A stretch of DNA of 64,000 nucleotides from Kiritimatiellota bacterium B12222 (GCA_029719485.1 CP120722.1:2914001-2978000); one strand, 5' to 3'. Numbered from the stretch's first letter, positions 55,685-63,336 are shown. Notes: a model not told the origin generated them from the sequence alone. Translations and numbers: made by a program.

Positions 55685-56698
55685 ATGAACAAAAAAAAAC
55701 ATACTTCCATTCGCGATGTGGCCGAAGCCGCGGGCGTCTCGGTTGCAACCGTTTCCAGGGTGATGAACAAAGGTCCTGTCAGCGAGCACAATCGTGCCAA
55801 CGTCTTAAAAGCTATCGCAGACACGGGCTACCAACCTGATACTGCCGCGGCGTCCTTGCGAAAAACCCGCGTTAAAAAGATCGGTGTGGTCATCCCTGAC
55901 ATTGGCAATCCAGCCTATGCCCTCACCGTGAAAGTGGCACATGAAGTATTAAAGGCCAGAGGATATTACCTCATCCTGGGCAATACCTACGGCAACAGTG
56001 AAGATGAAAATGAAGTTCTGCAAATGATGATGCGCGAACGCGTCTCTGGCGTTTTGTACAGCACCTGTGAAGGAGACTGCAATCCCCAAGCCTTTGAGAT
56101 CTTTAAAACCCTGATTAACCGTGGCGTCATTCCGGTGTTTATCGGACGGGATAGCCATGACCTCCCTGTGGACACCATTTCGGTGAATAATTCAGAAGGC
56201 ATTACCAAGCTGGTTGACTATTTGGTAAGAATTGGCCGTAAAAAGATTGGATTTGTTTCCGGGGGGGGCTGCATGAAAGTTTCCATGGAACGTTTAGACG
56301 GATTCAAAACCGCCATGCAAAAAAATAATCTTACCCCGGTACGGGAATTGTGCGAAGGCCCCTTTTCTTTAGAAGGCGGAGAAACATTAGGGGAACGCAT
56401 GCTGCATGATGGAACCGTAGACGCGATGGTGTGCGGAAATGATATGATGGCCATTGGTGTTATGCGCGCGGCCAAACGCATGGGATTACGCGTCCCTCAA
56501 GATTTATGCGTCACCGGTTTTGATAACATTAATCTCGCAACCCTAGTGAGCCCTTCCCTCACCACAGTACATCAACCCTTCGACAAAATTATTACACGGG
56601 CCTGTACCCTCATGATCGATCGCATTGAGGGACGCTTAACCGAACCCCACCGTGACATTCAAATTGATCCCGAGATTGTCGTCAGAGAAAGCGCGTAA
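55685..56698 (+). CDS. LacI-family transcriptional regulator
   Basis: A 337-residue sugar-responsive regulator. The HTH is SIRDVAEAAGVSVATVSRVMN. The periplasmic-binding-protein-like domain follows (IGVVIPDIGNPAYALTVKVAHEVL, VSGVLYSTCEG, VTGFDNINLATLVSPSLTTVHQP). The start at 55685 (MNKKKHTS) is where LacI proteins normally begin; in-frame ATGs at 55667 and 55676 sit against a TATATAAT box at 55661-55668 that may be the promoter -10. No regulated operon lies beside it, so its target may be elsewhere. Confidence 0.92.
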   Translation: MNKKKHTSIRDVAEAAGVSVATVSRVMNKGPVSEHNRANVLKAIADTGYQPDTAAASLRKTRVKKIGVVIPDIGNPAYALTVKVAHEVLKARGYYLILGNTYGNSEDENEVLQMMMRERVSGVLYSTCEGDCNPQAFEIFKTLINRGVIPVFIGRDSHDLPVDTISVNNSEGITKLVDYLVRIGRKKIGFVSGGGCMKVSMERLDGFKTAMQKNNLTPVRELCEGPFSLEGGETLGERMLHDGTVDAMVCGNDMMAIGVMRAAKRMGLRVPQDLCVTGFDNINLATLVSPSLTTVHQPFDKIITRACTLMIDRIEGRLTEPHRDIQIDPEIVVRESA

Positions 56699-56790
56699 CC
56701 CCTTTTGATTACAGCGTCATTGCATTTCTTTTGGTTTATCTGGCTTCATTGCGAACCACCAGAAGACCATCTGCATAGAACCTAGATCAA

Positions 56791-56831
56791 ACAAAACCCC
56801 TAGAAACATTTGTTTAAAGGGGTTTTGTCAT
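56791..56831. terminator. Terminator between lacI-type gene and tRNA-tail repeats
   Basis: Inverted repeat ACAAAACCCCT (56791-56801) and AGGGGTTTTGT (56818-56828), loop 16, then CATCTTT. It can end the LacI gene. On the minus strand it would also stop a transcript that has read from the tRNA-Ser 3' end through the three repeats. Confidence 0.7.
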
Positions 56832-56850
56832 CTTTATGTGATAAGAAGAA

Positions 56851-57280
56851 GCGGAGAGCTGGACATTCGCTGCGCTCTTTCACAATGGGAATACAGTGCG
56901 CTTACTTCACTCACAGGTTCGTTTCGTTTCAAACACCCCGTTCCGGGGCTTCGAACCCCTCCCAACCCTTATTTTTAGGCAAAAAAAATGGCGGAGAGGG
57001 AGGGATGGACATTCGCTGCGCTCTTTCACAATGGGAATACAGTGCGCTTACTTCACTCACAGGTTCGTTTCGTTTCAAACACCCCGTTCCGGGGCTTCGA
57101 ACCCCTCCCACCCCTTATTTTTGGGCAAAAAAAATGGCGGAGAGGGAGGGATTGACATTCGCTTTGCTCATTCACAATGGGAATACATTGCGCTTACTTC
57201 ACTCGCGAGCTCGTTTCGTTTCGAACACCCCGTTCCGGGGCTTCGAACCCCTCCCAACCCTTATTTTTGGGCAAAAAAAA
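56851..57280 (-). repeat. Three 146-bp tandem repeats, each ending with a tRNA-Ser 3' tail
   Basis: Units at 56851-56988 (a 6-bp deletion and a lost edge), 56989-57134 and 57135-57280; the start-to-start spacing of the last two units and the remnant is exactly 146 bp. On the minus strand every unit starts right after a CCA with eight T, then GCCCAAAAATAAGGG, a strong hairpin CCCCG-GAA-CGGGG flanked by TTCGAA, a variable-free body, and ends with ATCCCTCCCTCTCCGCCA, i.e. the last 18-19 nt of the adjacent tRNA-Ser remnant. Differences between units are a handful of substitutions. The pattern recalls the 178-bp rtT repeats of the E. coli tyrT operon, each with 19 bp of tRNA-Tyr 3' end. Period 146 is not a multiple of three, so no repeat-wise coding. 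Confidence 0.9.
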
Positions 57281-57312
57281 TGGCGGAGAGGGAGGGATTC
57301 GAACCCTCCCTA
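57281..57312 (-). other. tRNA-Ser 3'-end remnant, left attachment site of integrated element
   Basis: On the minus strand TAGGGAGGGTTCGAATCCCTCCCTCTCCGCCA in parts: the T-arm GAGGG-TTCGAAT-CCCTC, acceptor strand CCTCTCC, discriminator G and CCA. G73 and the GGAGAGG complement fit tRNA-Ser. No 5' half follows on the right (57313 onward); instead the integrase gene begins. The fragment is therefore the original 3' end left behind when an element inserted, and an intact tRNA-Ser should lie at the far end of the element. Confidence 0.85.
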
Positions 57313-57422
57313 CTGTCAAAGAGAAAAGGCTATAAACACTGGTTTATATTATTTTCTTGAACTTGTGGGGTAAATAGGGGTAAATGATACGCACCAAAAC
57401 ACAACAGAAAGCAAGGTGCAAC

Positions 57423-58634
57423 ATGGCAACAGTATTTGATCCAACTTTTGAAAGCGAATCCCACCACGGCGGGCGGGTACGGAAGACCACAGCGGGTAAA
57501 TTTGTCGCGGAGAGATCCACAGCGGGTAAGTTGAGGCGCAAAACCTTTTCAAAGAAAAAAGAAGCTATTGACCATCTGAAAAAAGATGGTGCTGCCCGCG
57601 ACAAACACGGACATATTGCAATGGCATTGACTGGGGGCGAAATGAAGCAAGCAGCGGATGCACTCCAGAAGTTGCAAGGAAGGGCAAGCTTAACGATGGC
57701 GGTTGATTTCTGGATTAAGCATCACCCTGCCGATTGCGAGATTTGGACGGTGAAGGAAACACATGACCGCTACATTGAGGAAATGCAGACCCCTACAGAT
57801 GGCGGGAGCCCTGCAAGGCCTGAAACGATCGATACGAAGAAAAAGCGCCTTAGAACCTTTTTAAAATTCCACGGAGAGCAACCCGTTTCGGAAATCACAC
57901 CCGAGGACGTAACCGCATGGATTAACAGCTTCAAAAATCATGCACCCCGTACAGTCCTGAATCACCGTGCAGAATTGCAATCTCTTTTCAACTTTGCCGA
58001 GAATCATCTACCCCAGTTTGAAAATATCGTTTGCAAAGTGAAGCAACGGAAGAAGCATGAAACGGCCCCTGCTGATATTCTGACACCTCAACAGGCTGAA
58101 GGCGTATTGCGATGGCTGGAAAACAACGCTCCCGATCGCTATGCACTGACATTTGCCCTAATGCTCTTTGCTGGTATCCGTCCCTTGGAGCTTACAAGAC
58201 CAGGCACTACGTTTGACTGGGGCTGTATCCGATTAGATGAAGGTCAAATTCTAGTGCCGGCGACAACATCCAAAACCCGCACATTTAGAGAAGTTCCCAT
58301 AACTGATAACCTGCGGAAATGGATAACGCGATACCCTGGGTCGGGTCGGGTGTGCCCTGCTGAAAATCGTTTCAGGGCGAAGCGGTTAGAAGCCTGTACG
58401 AAATTGGGCATAACTTGGGTGCCGGACATGCCCCGTCATAGCTTCGGATCGTATGCGGGAGAGCTTCACGGCTTGCATAAGGCTGCTGGATGGATGGGGC
58501 ATAGTGGCGGGCTGGGGGTTTTCAATGCTCATTACAAAGGCCGTTCGACACCGGAACAGGCCCGCGCATTTTTTAATATCACCCCTACCCCCGAGGCCGG
58601 TGGCAAACTTATTCAAATCAACAAAGCTGGATGA
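57423..58634 (+). CDS. int: Tyrosine recombinase (phage integrase)
   Basis: A 403-residue site-specific recombinase that would insert the element at the tRNA-Ser 3' end. A core-binding/SAM-like region occupies residues 65-190. The catalytic domain has Arg I in AGIRPLELTRP, the box-II segment DMPRHSFGSYAG with Arg II (the usual first His is Asp), the MGHSGGL segment and the nucleophile Tyr in AHYKGRS. The start at 57423 has AAGGTG seven bases upstream; an ATG at 57384 is possible. The N-terminal 60 residues are basic (arm-site binding). It lies about 110 bp from the attachment site. Confidence 0.92.
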   Translation: MATVFDPTFESESHHGGRVRKTTAGKFVAERSTAGKLRRKTFSKKKEAIDHLKKDGAARDKHGHIAMALTGGEMKQAADALQKLQGRASLTMAVDFWIKHHPADCEIWTVKETHDRYIEEMQTPTDGGSPARPETIDTKKKRLRTFLKFHGEQPVSEITPEDVTAWINSFKNHAPRTVLNHRAELQSLFNFAENHLPQFENIVCKVKQRKKHETAPADILTPQQAEGVLRWLENNAPDRYALTFALMLFAGIRPLELTRPGTTFDWGCIRLDEGQILVPATTSKTRTFREVPITDNLRKWITRYPGSGRVCPAENRFRAKRLEACTKLGITWVPDMPRHSFGSYAGELHGLHKAAGWMGHSGGLGVFNAHYKGRSTPEQARAFFNITPTPEAGGKLIQINKAG

Positions 58635-58658
58635 TTCAGCACAACCCAAAGGAAAAAC

Positions 58659-58862
58659 ATGAAGAACGCACACAACACAGAGAAGACAGACAAAACCAAC
58701 GAACCGTTAAGTCTGCCTGAAAAAGTAATATTTGATGTAACGCAGGGAGAAATGCGACACCTTCAAAATGCTGCCGATGAAAGGAACCTAACTGTCGGAG
58801 CTTTTGTACGGCTTCATATGCTCAATAGTTTAATTGAGGGAAAGCATCACGCTATAGCCTAA
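58659..58862 (+). CDS. Small ribbon-helix-helix-like protein
   Basis: A 67-residue protein with a polar N-terminus and then VIFDVTQGEMRHLQNAADERNLTVGAFVRLHML, a strand-helix-helix pattern close to CopG/Arc-type repressors. It lies 24 bp after int on the same strand and ahead of a terminator, so it may regulate or co-operate with the integrase. Family assignment is by eye. Confidence 0.6.
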   Translation: MKNAHNTEKTDKTNEPLSLPEKVIFDVTQGEMRHLQNAADERNLTVGAFVRLHMLNSLIEGKHHAIA

Positions 58863-58891
58863 CCCTTCACCCCACATATTGACCACATCTA

Positions 58892-58917
58892 CCCGCCCTA
58901 AAAAAGGCGGGTTTTTT
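58892..58917 (+). terminator. Rho-independent terminator after integrase operon
   Basis: CCCGCC (58893-58898), loop, GGCGGG (58906-58911), then TTTTTT. It separates int and the small RHH-like gene from the repressor region. Confidence 0.85.
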
Positions 58918-59063
58918 GTGCCTATCGAGAAAAAAATGAATATTTTTTCATCATAAATAATAATGATTTGAAGTTAAGAATAATCTCTGATGTGATTAAA
59001 ATTCCAGAAAAATCACATTTTTGAATATCAAAGAATACAGATTTTAATCCCGCTTCCATTATC

Positions 59064-59140
59064 TGAAAGTAACTTTTTCAAAAATAGAAGGTTCAAAAAA
59101 TATCCGAAATTCCTGCAATAGTTTGAAAATGACCATTTCA
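59064..59140. promoter_or_regulatory. Pair of operator-like palindromes upstream of the Xre repressor
   Basis: Two 17-bp imperfect palindromes TGAAA-N7-TTTCA: 59064-59080 (TGAAAGTAACTTTTTCA, counted as two half-sites) and 59124-59140 (TGAAAATGACCATTTCA). They share the following AAAATA and lie exactly 60 bp apart. The sites sit 95-170 bp before the Xre gene in an AT-rich stretch (58921-59234) with no other gene. A TATAAA at about 59178 may be the repressor promoter. They are likely phage repressor operators. Confidence 0.4.
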
Positions 59141-59234
59141 AAAATATGGGTCTCCGTAAGATTCGAAAACCCTATGCTATAAAGTGAATTGAATTCATTG
59201 CTAGTAGTAGAAGCAATAAAAAGGAGTAAATTCA

Positions 59235-59441
59235 ATGGACATCAAAAAAGAGCGTATTCGATTAGGATTAAGTCAGGAATTACTGGCGGTAAAAGCAGGG
59301 ATGAACCCTAGCACTTATGGGCGTTTAGAACGCTGCGGAGGCAAGCAGGTAAACCAAGACACCGCCCGCAAACTTGCAGAGGCGTTAGAAGTCGACGTAG
59401 AAGAACTCTTCCCTGAGTTCCACAATTTGAGGAGCTGGTAA
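59235..59441 (+). CDS. XRE-family helix-turn-helix repressor
   Basis: A 68-residue Cro/C1-type DNA-binding protein. IKKERIRLGLSQELLAVKAGMNPSTYGRLE is the HTH and VNQDTARKLAEALEVDVEELF the last helices. A strong AAGGAG lies eight bases before ATG. It has no additional dimerisation domain. Presumed regulator of the element, with operator-like palindromes upstream. The next gene follows after 1 bp. Confidence 0.9.
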   Translation: MDIKKERIRLGLSQELLAVKAGMNPSTYGRLERCGGKQVNQDTARKLAEALEVDVEELFPEFHNLRSW

Positions 59442-59442
59442 C

Positions 59443-59652
59443 ATGAGCAGTTCTAATAAATCAGGATGGCTGAAAGGTGGTAAAGGGATCGCAGCTTATG
59501 CAGACGTGAGTTTCCGAACCGCTCAAAATTGGATTGCATCCGGACGGCTTCCCGTTCGCAGATTATCCGCCCGCTTAATCATGGTACGGCCTGAAGATTT
59601 AGACCGCTTCATTGAAGCCGAAGCGGATCGTTTCGAAGAGGCCAGCGCCTAA
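59443..59652 (+). CDS. Excisionase-like helix-turn-helix protein
   Basis: A 69-residue MerR/excisionase-type winged HTH (HTH_17 pattern). GIAAYADVSFRTAQNWIASGRLPVRRLSARLIMVRPEDLDRFI is the domain: a helix pair, W of NWIASGRLP, wing and closing helix. It may direct excision with the integrase or regulate transcription. Encoded immediately after the Xre gene. Confidence 0.75.
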   Translation: MSSSNKSGWLKGGKGIAAYADVSFRTAQNWIASGRLPVRRLSARLIMVRPEDLDRFIEAEADRFEEASA

Positions 59653-59739
59653 TTTTTCACACAACAAAAAACCAACAACCCACAACACAGGAAAAATAAG
59701 ATGACACTTAAAACTAAACCAAAATAAATGAGAAATATC

Positions 59740-60039
59740 ATGAACGAACAAAAAAAAGCCCCCCGCCGAAGCGAGGGACAAAACGAGTTTGACGGCTCAA
59801 AAGTGGCAACCAAATCAATCGTTGATCCAGTGATGCTAACCTCAGCACTAAATACAATCATTGATCGCCTGGAAGAGCTGCAAGATGAAATTGCATTGCT
59901 GAATGTTGGCAACATATACAAAGGCTATCTGTTCGCAACAGGCCAAAGGAAACCCCCTGAAGCCGAGCTGTTGGAATACGCATTCGAAGATGTTGAAGGG
60001 TTGAGAGAGCATGTGCGCAACCGTGAGGTGGAAGCATGA
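59740..60039 (+). CDS. Small phage-type hypothetical protein
   Basis: A 99-residue protein, not recognised. The start at 59740 follows an in-frame codon at 59728. The N-terminal 25 residues are basic and polar; the middle is a helix ALNTIIDRLEELQDEIALL, perhaps a short coiled coil; the end is acidic (ELLEYAFEDVEGLREHV). It overlaps the next gene by 4 bp (ATGA), so it is part of the replication block. Confidence 0.6.
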   Translation: MNEQKKAPRRSEGQNEFDGSKVATKSIVDPVMLTSALNTIIDRLEELQDEIALLNVGNIYKGYLFATGQRKPPEAELLEYAFEDVEGLREHVRNREVEA

Positions 60040-60656
60040 GCCTGCCCCCAAACGAACAACAGGATAAACCTGAAGCCCACGGCGTCAAATCAGACGGTAA
60101 AGGTAAGGTCATAAATGAAAACGCCGTCCCCCCTTCAAATGGGGGGTGGTTTGCGTCTTCAAAACGGGATATGGATATAATGATAAAAAGATATCCTGAA
60201 CACTGGTCAACCTTATGGGGTGTATGGTCGGTACTGCTTCGGGAGGCAAACCGAACCCACGCTCATAAGTTCAAGTTGACGAGAGGTCAATTAGCCCAGC
60301 GAAGCGTATTCAGCACCCGTACAGTTGCCAGATGCATCAATGAATTAAGAACGCTAAAGCTTATCCGTACCTCAACAAAACGGAACCCAAACACCGGAAG
60401 ACATGAGACAACAACCTTCACTATACTCCCCTCCGTTACCGTGTGCCAAAATAAGCACCATACGTCTAATATGGCACAAGGTTCACCGTGTGCCACCGAT
60501 GATGGGTCAAAGGAGGCACACCCTATAACAAGAACTCTCCCTAAAGGGAGAGAGTTCTTAGTTAATAAAAAAGATAATGCCTTAAATGCTTCTTCGGGAC
60601 CTACCCCTAGCGGGGTCCCGAAAGCATCAGGCATATCTTTTGAGGGGTGGGAATAA
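60036..60656 (+). CDS. Winged-helix phage replication-type protein
   Basis: A 206-residue DNA-binding protein, probably the replication initiator or organiser of the element. The winged-helix region is at residues 45-125 (YPEHWSTLWGVWSVLLREANRT, LTRGQLAQRSVFSTRTVARCINELRTLKLIRTS). The C-terminal 80 residues are polar and unstructured. It precedes a DnaC-like helicase loader, the classic order. The last part of the gene has two strong DNA hairpins (60530-60559 and 60593-60622) that may be an origin or a regulatory site. Confidence 0.7.
   Translation: MSLPPNEQQDKPEAHGVKSDGKGKVINENAVPPSNGGWFASSKRDMDIMIKRYPEHWSTLWGVWSVLLREANRTHAHKFKLTRGQLAQRSVFSTRTVARCINELRTLKLIRTSTKRNPNTGRHETTTFTILPSVTVCQNKHHTSNMAQGSPCATDDGSKEAHPITRTLPKGREFLVNKKDNALNASSGPTPSGVPKASGISFEGWE
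60530..60622. repeat. Two strong hairpins at the end of the phage replication gene
   Basis: First: AAGAACTCTC...GAGAGTTCTT with inner CCT/AGG and a two-base bulge (60530-60559). Second: TTCGGGACC (60593-60601) and GGTCCCGAA (60614-60622) with CCCC/GGGG inside. Both lie within the coding frame. They could be the replication origin, a terminator-like pause site, or structured mRNA before the loader gene. Confidence 0.5.
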
Positions 60657-61522
60657 TGAACGATCACAACGCAGACTACAGTAACCTGGATGGAATGGAA
60701 TTTACACCAGCGGATGTGAGAGCGCGAGCCGACAAAAGATTTCTCATTAAATTGCAAAGGAAAGAATATCTTGCATCACTCCCCTACACCGAGGGCTACA
60801 AATGCCTCATACCTACTGATCTCTGGTATGAGTACATTGATTCTATCTTTCAGCTTTCTGCATTCATTGAATCAAAGTCGAAAAAATGGAGCGGACCGGT
60901 AGATATTTGTAACTATCCTCGATCTCACCATGAACCATTAGACTTTTCAAATTCGATTGACCGAAACGGATTTGAGAACGTGGCGCAATGGGTCATGAAC
61001 CCAAACCGGAAGCCGTGGCTCGTTTTGTACGGCCCTACAGGATTGGGCAAAACCCGCGCTGCTTGCATGGCTGGTGTTTGCTTGGATGAATTCAGCGAAG
61101 TATTTGAAGGCGCATCTTGCTATCGTTTTGTGCGTGCCGTCGATTATGCCCGATGTGTGGCCACGGCTAAAGGATCGCTGAAGCCGTTGCAGATGACGGG
61201 GTTCCCAGATAGTGAATTCGACCCTGATATTCATGAAGAACCTGAGTACCATTACGATGGCCTGATTCTGGACGACCTCGACAAGATGACATTCACGGAT
61301 GCCGTTTTACGTAGCCTGTTTGATCTCATTGACCATGCGGAACAAAATAGACGGCCGGTTATTATCACAACGCAGGCAAGCGGTCGGAGTCTTTTCCAGA
61401 CAATGACAGGCACAGAACCAACACCGCAAAGGCTTGCCCTTGTTGAGTCCATCATTCGACGGATTACGGATCATGCAGAAATCATAGGGTTCAATTCTAA
61501 ATCAAGTGATTCAGGCTCATGA
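60656..61522 (+). CDS. DnaC-like AAA+ ATPase (helicase loader)
   Basis: A 288-residue IstB/DnaC-type ATPase. Walker A is GPTGLGKTRAAC, Walker B is LILDDLDKM, and sensor-I-like ITTQ follows. The N-terminal 110 residues would contact the helicase. The ATG at 60656 overlaps the previous stop (TAATGA) and has GAGGGG upstream. Together with the winged-helix protein it would load the host replicative helicase at the element's origin. Confidence 0.88.
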   Translation: MNDHNADYSNLDGMEFTPADVRARADKRFLIKLQRKEYLASLPYTEGYKCLIPTDLWYEYIDSIFQLSAFIESKSKKWSGPVDICNYPRSHHEPLDFSNSIDRNGFENVAQWVMNPNRKPWLVLYGPTGLGKTRAACMAGVCLDEFSEVFEGASCYRFVRAVDYARCVATAKGSLKPLQMTGFPDSEFDPDIHEEPEYHYDGLILDDLDKMTFTDAVLRSLFDLIDHAEQNRRPVIITTQASGRSLFQTMTGTEPTPQRLALVESIIRRITDHAEIIGFNSKSSDSGS

Positions 61523-61757
61523 CGCAGAAAGCATAGAAGCTGCACCACAAGCCCCCTTCAGGCCAACCCGTCAATGTGTTCGGCCCAGAACGCAAAACGC
61601 TCACCAGCAACACGACGCGAGGCCTGACGGGGTCCACATAAGAACACCATCCAACACTTGGGGCTTTGTTGGAAATTGTTGTAATCCGAGAAACGGAGAA
61701 TTGAATACGGTGCCACCTCCATGAAGGGACGACTTAACTTATTAGCATGGAGCTGGC
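61523..61757. other. Interval between loader and terminase genes
   Basis: No convincing gene. One frame (61506-61724) is open but has a composition poor in hydrophobic residues. A second frame reads SGQPVNVFGPERKTLTSNTTRGL over 61550-61640 before a stop and has no start. The region could be a decayed small gene or carry regulatory sequence. Confidence 0.35.
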
Positions 61758-62156
61758 ATGAAAGATAATGATCGATGGTTTAACGGACTCACGGAGAAGC
61801 AACGGCGATTCTGTGAAGCTTACTCAGCCAATGGCGGAAACGCTCTAGAGGCCACCCGTAGCGCTGGGTATGCAAAGGCGCAGGCCCAGAGCTCACGACT
61901 TTTGACAAATACAAATATCCGTGAAGCACTGGAAAAACTCCGCTTGGAAACTACTTGCGCTGCAATCGCCACCCGGGAAGGCCGCCAACGATTCTGGACT
62001 CGCACCATGTTTTCAAAAGATGAAGAAATGAAGGAACGTCTAAGGGCTTCGGAACTGCTGGGGAAATCTCAAGGCGACTTCATCGACCGCAAGGAAATTT
62101 CAGGCCCAGGCGGGGAGCCTATTAACATTGTGGTGAAGCCTCCAAAGGTTTTCTAA
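61758..62156 (+). CDS. Phage terminase small subunit
   Basis: A 132-residue DNA-recognition subunit of the packaging terminase. LTEKQRRFCEAYSANGGNALEATRSAGYAKA is the Terminase_2 HTH and SSRLLTNTNIREALEKLR follows. The C-terminal helix and tail (PINIVVKPPKV) end the protein. GGAG precedes the start by six bases. The large subunit is not adjacent; instead a Cys-rich protein follows after 3 bp, so the order is unusual. Confidence 0.85.
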   Translation: MKDNDRWFNGLTEKQRRFCEAYSANGGNALEATRSAGYAKAQAQSSRLLTNTNIREALEKLRLETTCAAIATREGRQRFWTRTMFSKDEEMKERLRASELLGKSQGDFIDRKEISGPGGEPINIVVKPPKVF

Positions 62157-62159
62157 CTT

Positions 62160-62714
62160 ATGGCACACCGTACAAACAACATACACTCATGCAATGAATG
62201 TCCTTTCCATGCTGAAATCATAAAAGGCATTCACAAGGACACCCCATACGAAAGCACGCCTTGCGCAAAGTGCCCCCTTGCCTCTCGAGATTTTGCACCT
62301 CGTGCGTTACGTGGTCGGGTTGGACTATCACGCCTATCTCTTGAATGGGAGAACTCCGAGCTCTTGGAAGGGTATGAAAATTTGTTTAGGCATGATCCAT
62401 CTGCACAATACCTAGAGAGCGCTGAAGAGCTTCTCAGGGAGTTTAAAGAATCCACATGCCCAGATGACGCCCTCGAGGTCGTCACACGTCCAGGGCTGGA
62501 AGGATCGGCTCATGAATTAGCTGTAGCTTTGTCGAAAGTGGATGACGGATCAGGGATCACCCTATTTTTTGTCGCCGTTCGCTTGGCAAATAAAGTCCTT
62601 CAAACTGAAGCCCATAAAATAGGGTTTTCTGTCGCCGCTGCTAATGGTCGGATAAAGACTGCGGGAAGGCGTCTAGGCGTGGCGCATATCCTGATTCGCA
62701 GATACGGAAATTGA
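62160..62714 (+). CDS. Phage protein with N-terminal cysteine cluster
   Basis: A 184-residue protein, not recognised. Two CXXC pairs (CNECPFHAEI and CAKCPLAS) in the first 42 residues suggest a small zinc- or iron-sulfur-binding fold. The rest is helical; the C-terminal part (LTEAHKIGFSVAAANGRIKTAGRRLGVAHILIRR type) looks like a helix-turn-helix or sigma-4-like unit, with SVAAANGRIKTAGRRL reminiscent of recognition helices. It might be a late-gene regulator. Directly after the terminase small subunit. Confidence 0.6.
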   Translation: MAHRTNNIHSCNECPFHAEIIKGIHKDTPYESTPCAKCPLASRDFAPRALRGRVGLSRLSLEWENSELLEGYENLFRHDPSAQYLESAEELLREFKESTCPDDALEVVTRPGLEGSAHELAVALSKVDDGSGITLFFVAVRLANKVLQTEAHKIGFSVAAANGRIKTAGRRLGVAHILIRRYGN

Positions 62715-62766
62715 TTACGATGTCACCTATGGAAGACGAATTTAAACCCCGCAATGGAAACTCACC

Positions 62767-63336
62767 ATGTCAAATAATATGATCACTGCCAGCACTGAAT
62801 TTAAAAACGCCATCAAAGAATGCGTAAAGCTTAAATTTGATACAAAAACCCCCGCTGTTGAACTTGCACCCGCGAGACGTAACGCACTGGATGTACTTGA
62901 TCTGACCGCCGAACGTCTCGAAAACGAACGTCGGAAAGCTTATTACGAGGCCGGCGTTCAATGTGCTGAAAAGGTCAAGCTCTTGGAGGGTGAAGCGGGA
63001 GAGCTGAAAGCCCAGGTACTCAAAGAATTTAACGATACTGAATCAGCATTGGCTCAAGTCTTTTCTGAAACGGACGCAACCGCGATCATGCTTAAATTTA
63101 AACCTCTCAAATTAATGAATTTAGAGAATCAAGCGGTAAAAGTAGGTGAGGAAATCACAAGCTTACGTAAAGAAAGCGCGAAACCGTTTAAATCAGCTAG
63201 AAACGATTTCAAGGGGGATGATGACAGCCTTAGTCGTATCATGAATCTTACCCCTGAACAGCTTGCAGGGTGCTATAAAACGTTAGTGTCAGCGGTGGAC
63301 GCCGGTGTCATTGCTTTTGATGTGGAGGGGGAATGA
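62767..63336 (+). CDS. Phage hypothetical protein, helical
   Basis: A 189-residue protein of unknown function. It is predominantly helical with long Lys/Glu/Ala stretches (DLTAERLENERRKAYYEAGVQCAEKVKLLEGEAGELKAQVLKEF), likely a coiled coil, and no motif I can name. It may be a structural or scaffold-type protein. Its stop overlaps the next start by 4 bp (ATGA). Confidence 0.6.
   Translation: MSNNMITASTEFKNAIKECVKLKFDTKTPAVELAPARRNALDVLDLTAERLENERRKAYYEAGVQCAEKVKLLEGEAGELKAQVLKEFNDTESALAQVFSETDATAIMLKFKPLKLMNLENQAVKVGEEITSLRKESAKPFKSARNDFKGDDDSLSRIMNLTPEQLAGCYKTLVSAVDAGVIAFDVEGE

Noticed and set aside
57030-57260. Additional tRNA T-arms inside the repeats (GGGGTTCGAAGCCCC)
   Set aside because: The segment folds with CCCCG-GAA-CGGGG as a different hairpin and is not followed by an acceptor strand and CCA at the right distance, so it is not a tRNA part.
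56851-57312. CRISPR array
   Set aside because: The repeats are 146 bp and almost identical throughout, with no short repeat-unique spacer alternation, and no cas genes are present.
56810-57373. Long plus-strand open frames of 187 and 154 codons across the tandem repeats
   Set aside because: They arise because the 146-bp period shifts the frame from unit to unit and the same DNA is read in several frames. No ribosome-binding site or family similarity, and they run into the tRNA remnant.
57281-57400. Complete tRNA-Ser gene on the minus strand
   Set aside because: Only the T-arm and acceptor 3' strand exist. The sequence to the right has no GGAGAGG acceptor 5' strand, D-arm or anticodon arm.
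61506-61724. 72-codon frame between loader and terminase genes
   Set aside because: Overlaps the loader's end, has Pro/Arg/Gln/Asn-rich composition without hydrophobic core, and no start signal. A competing frame looks equally protein-like for only 30 codons.
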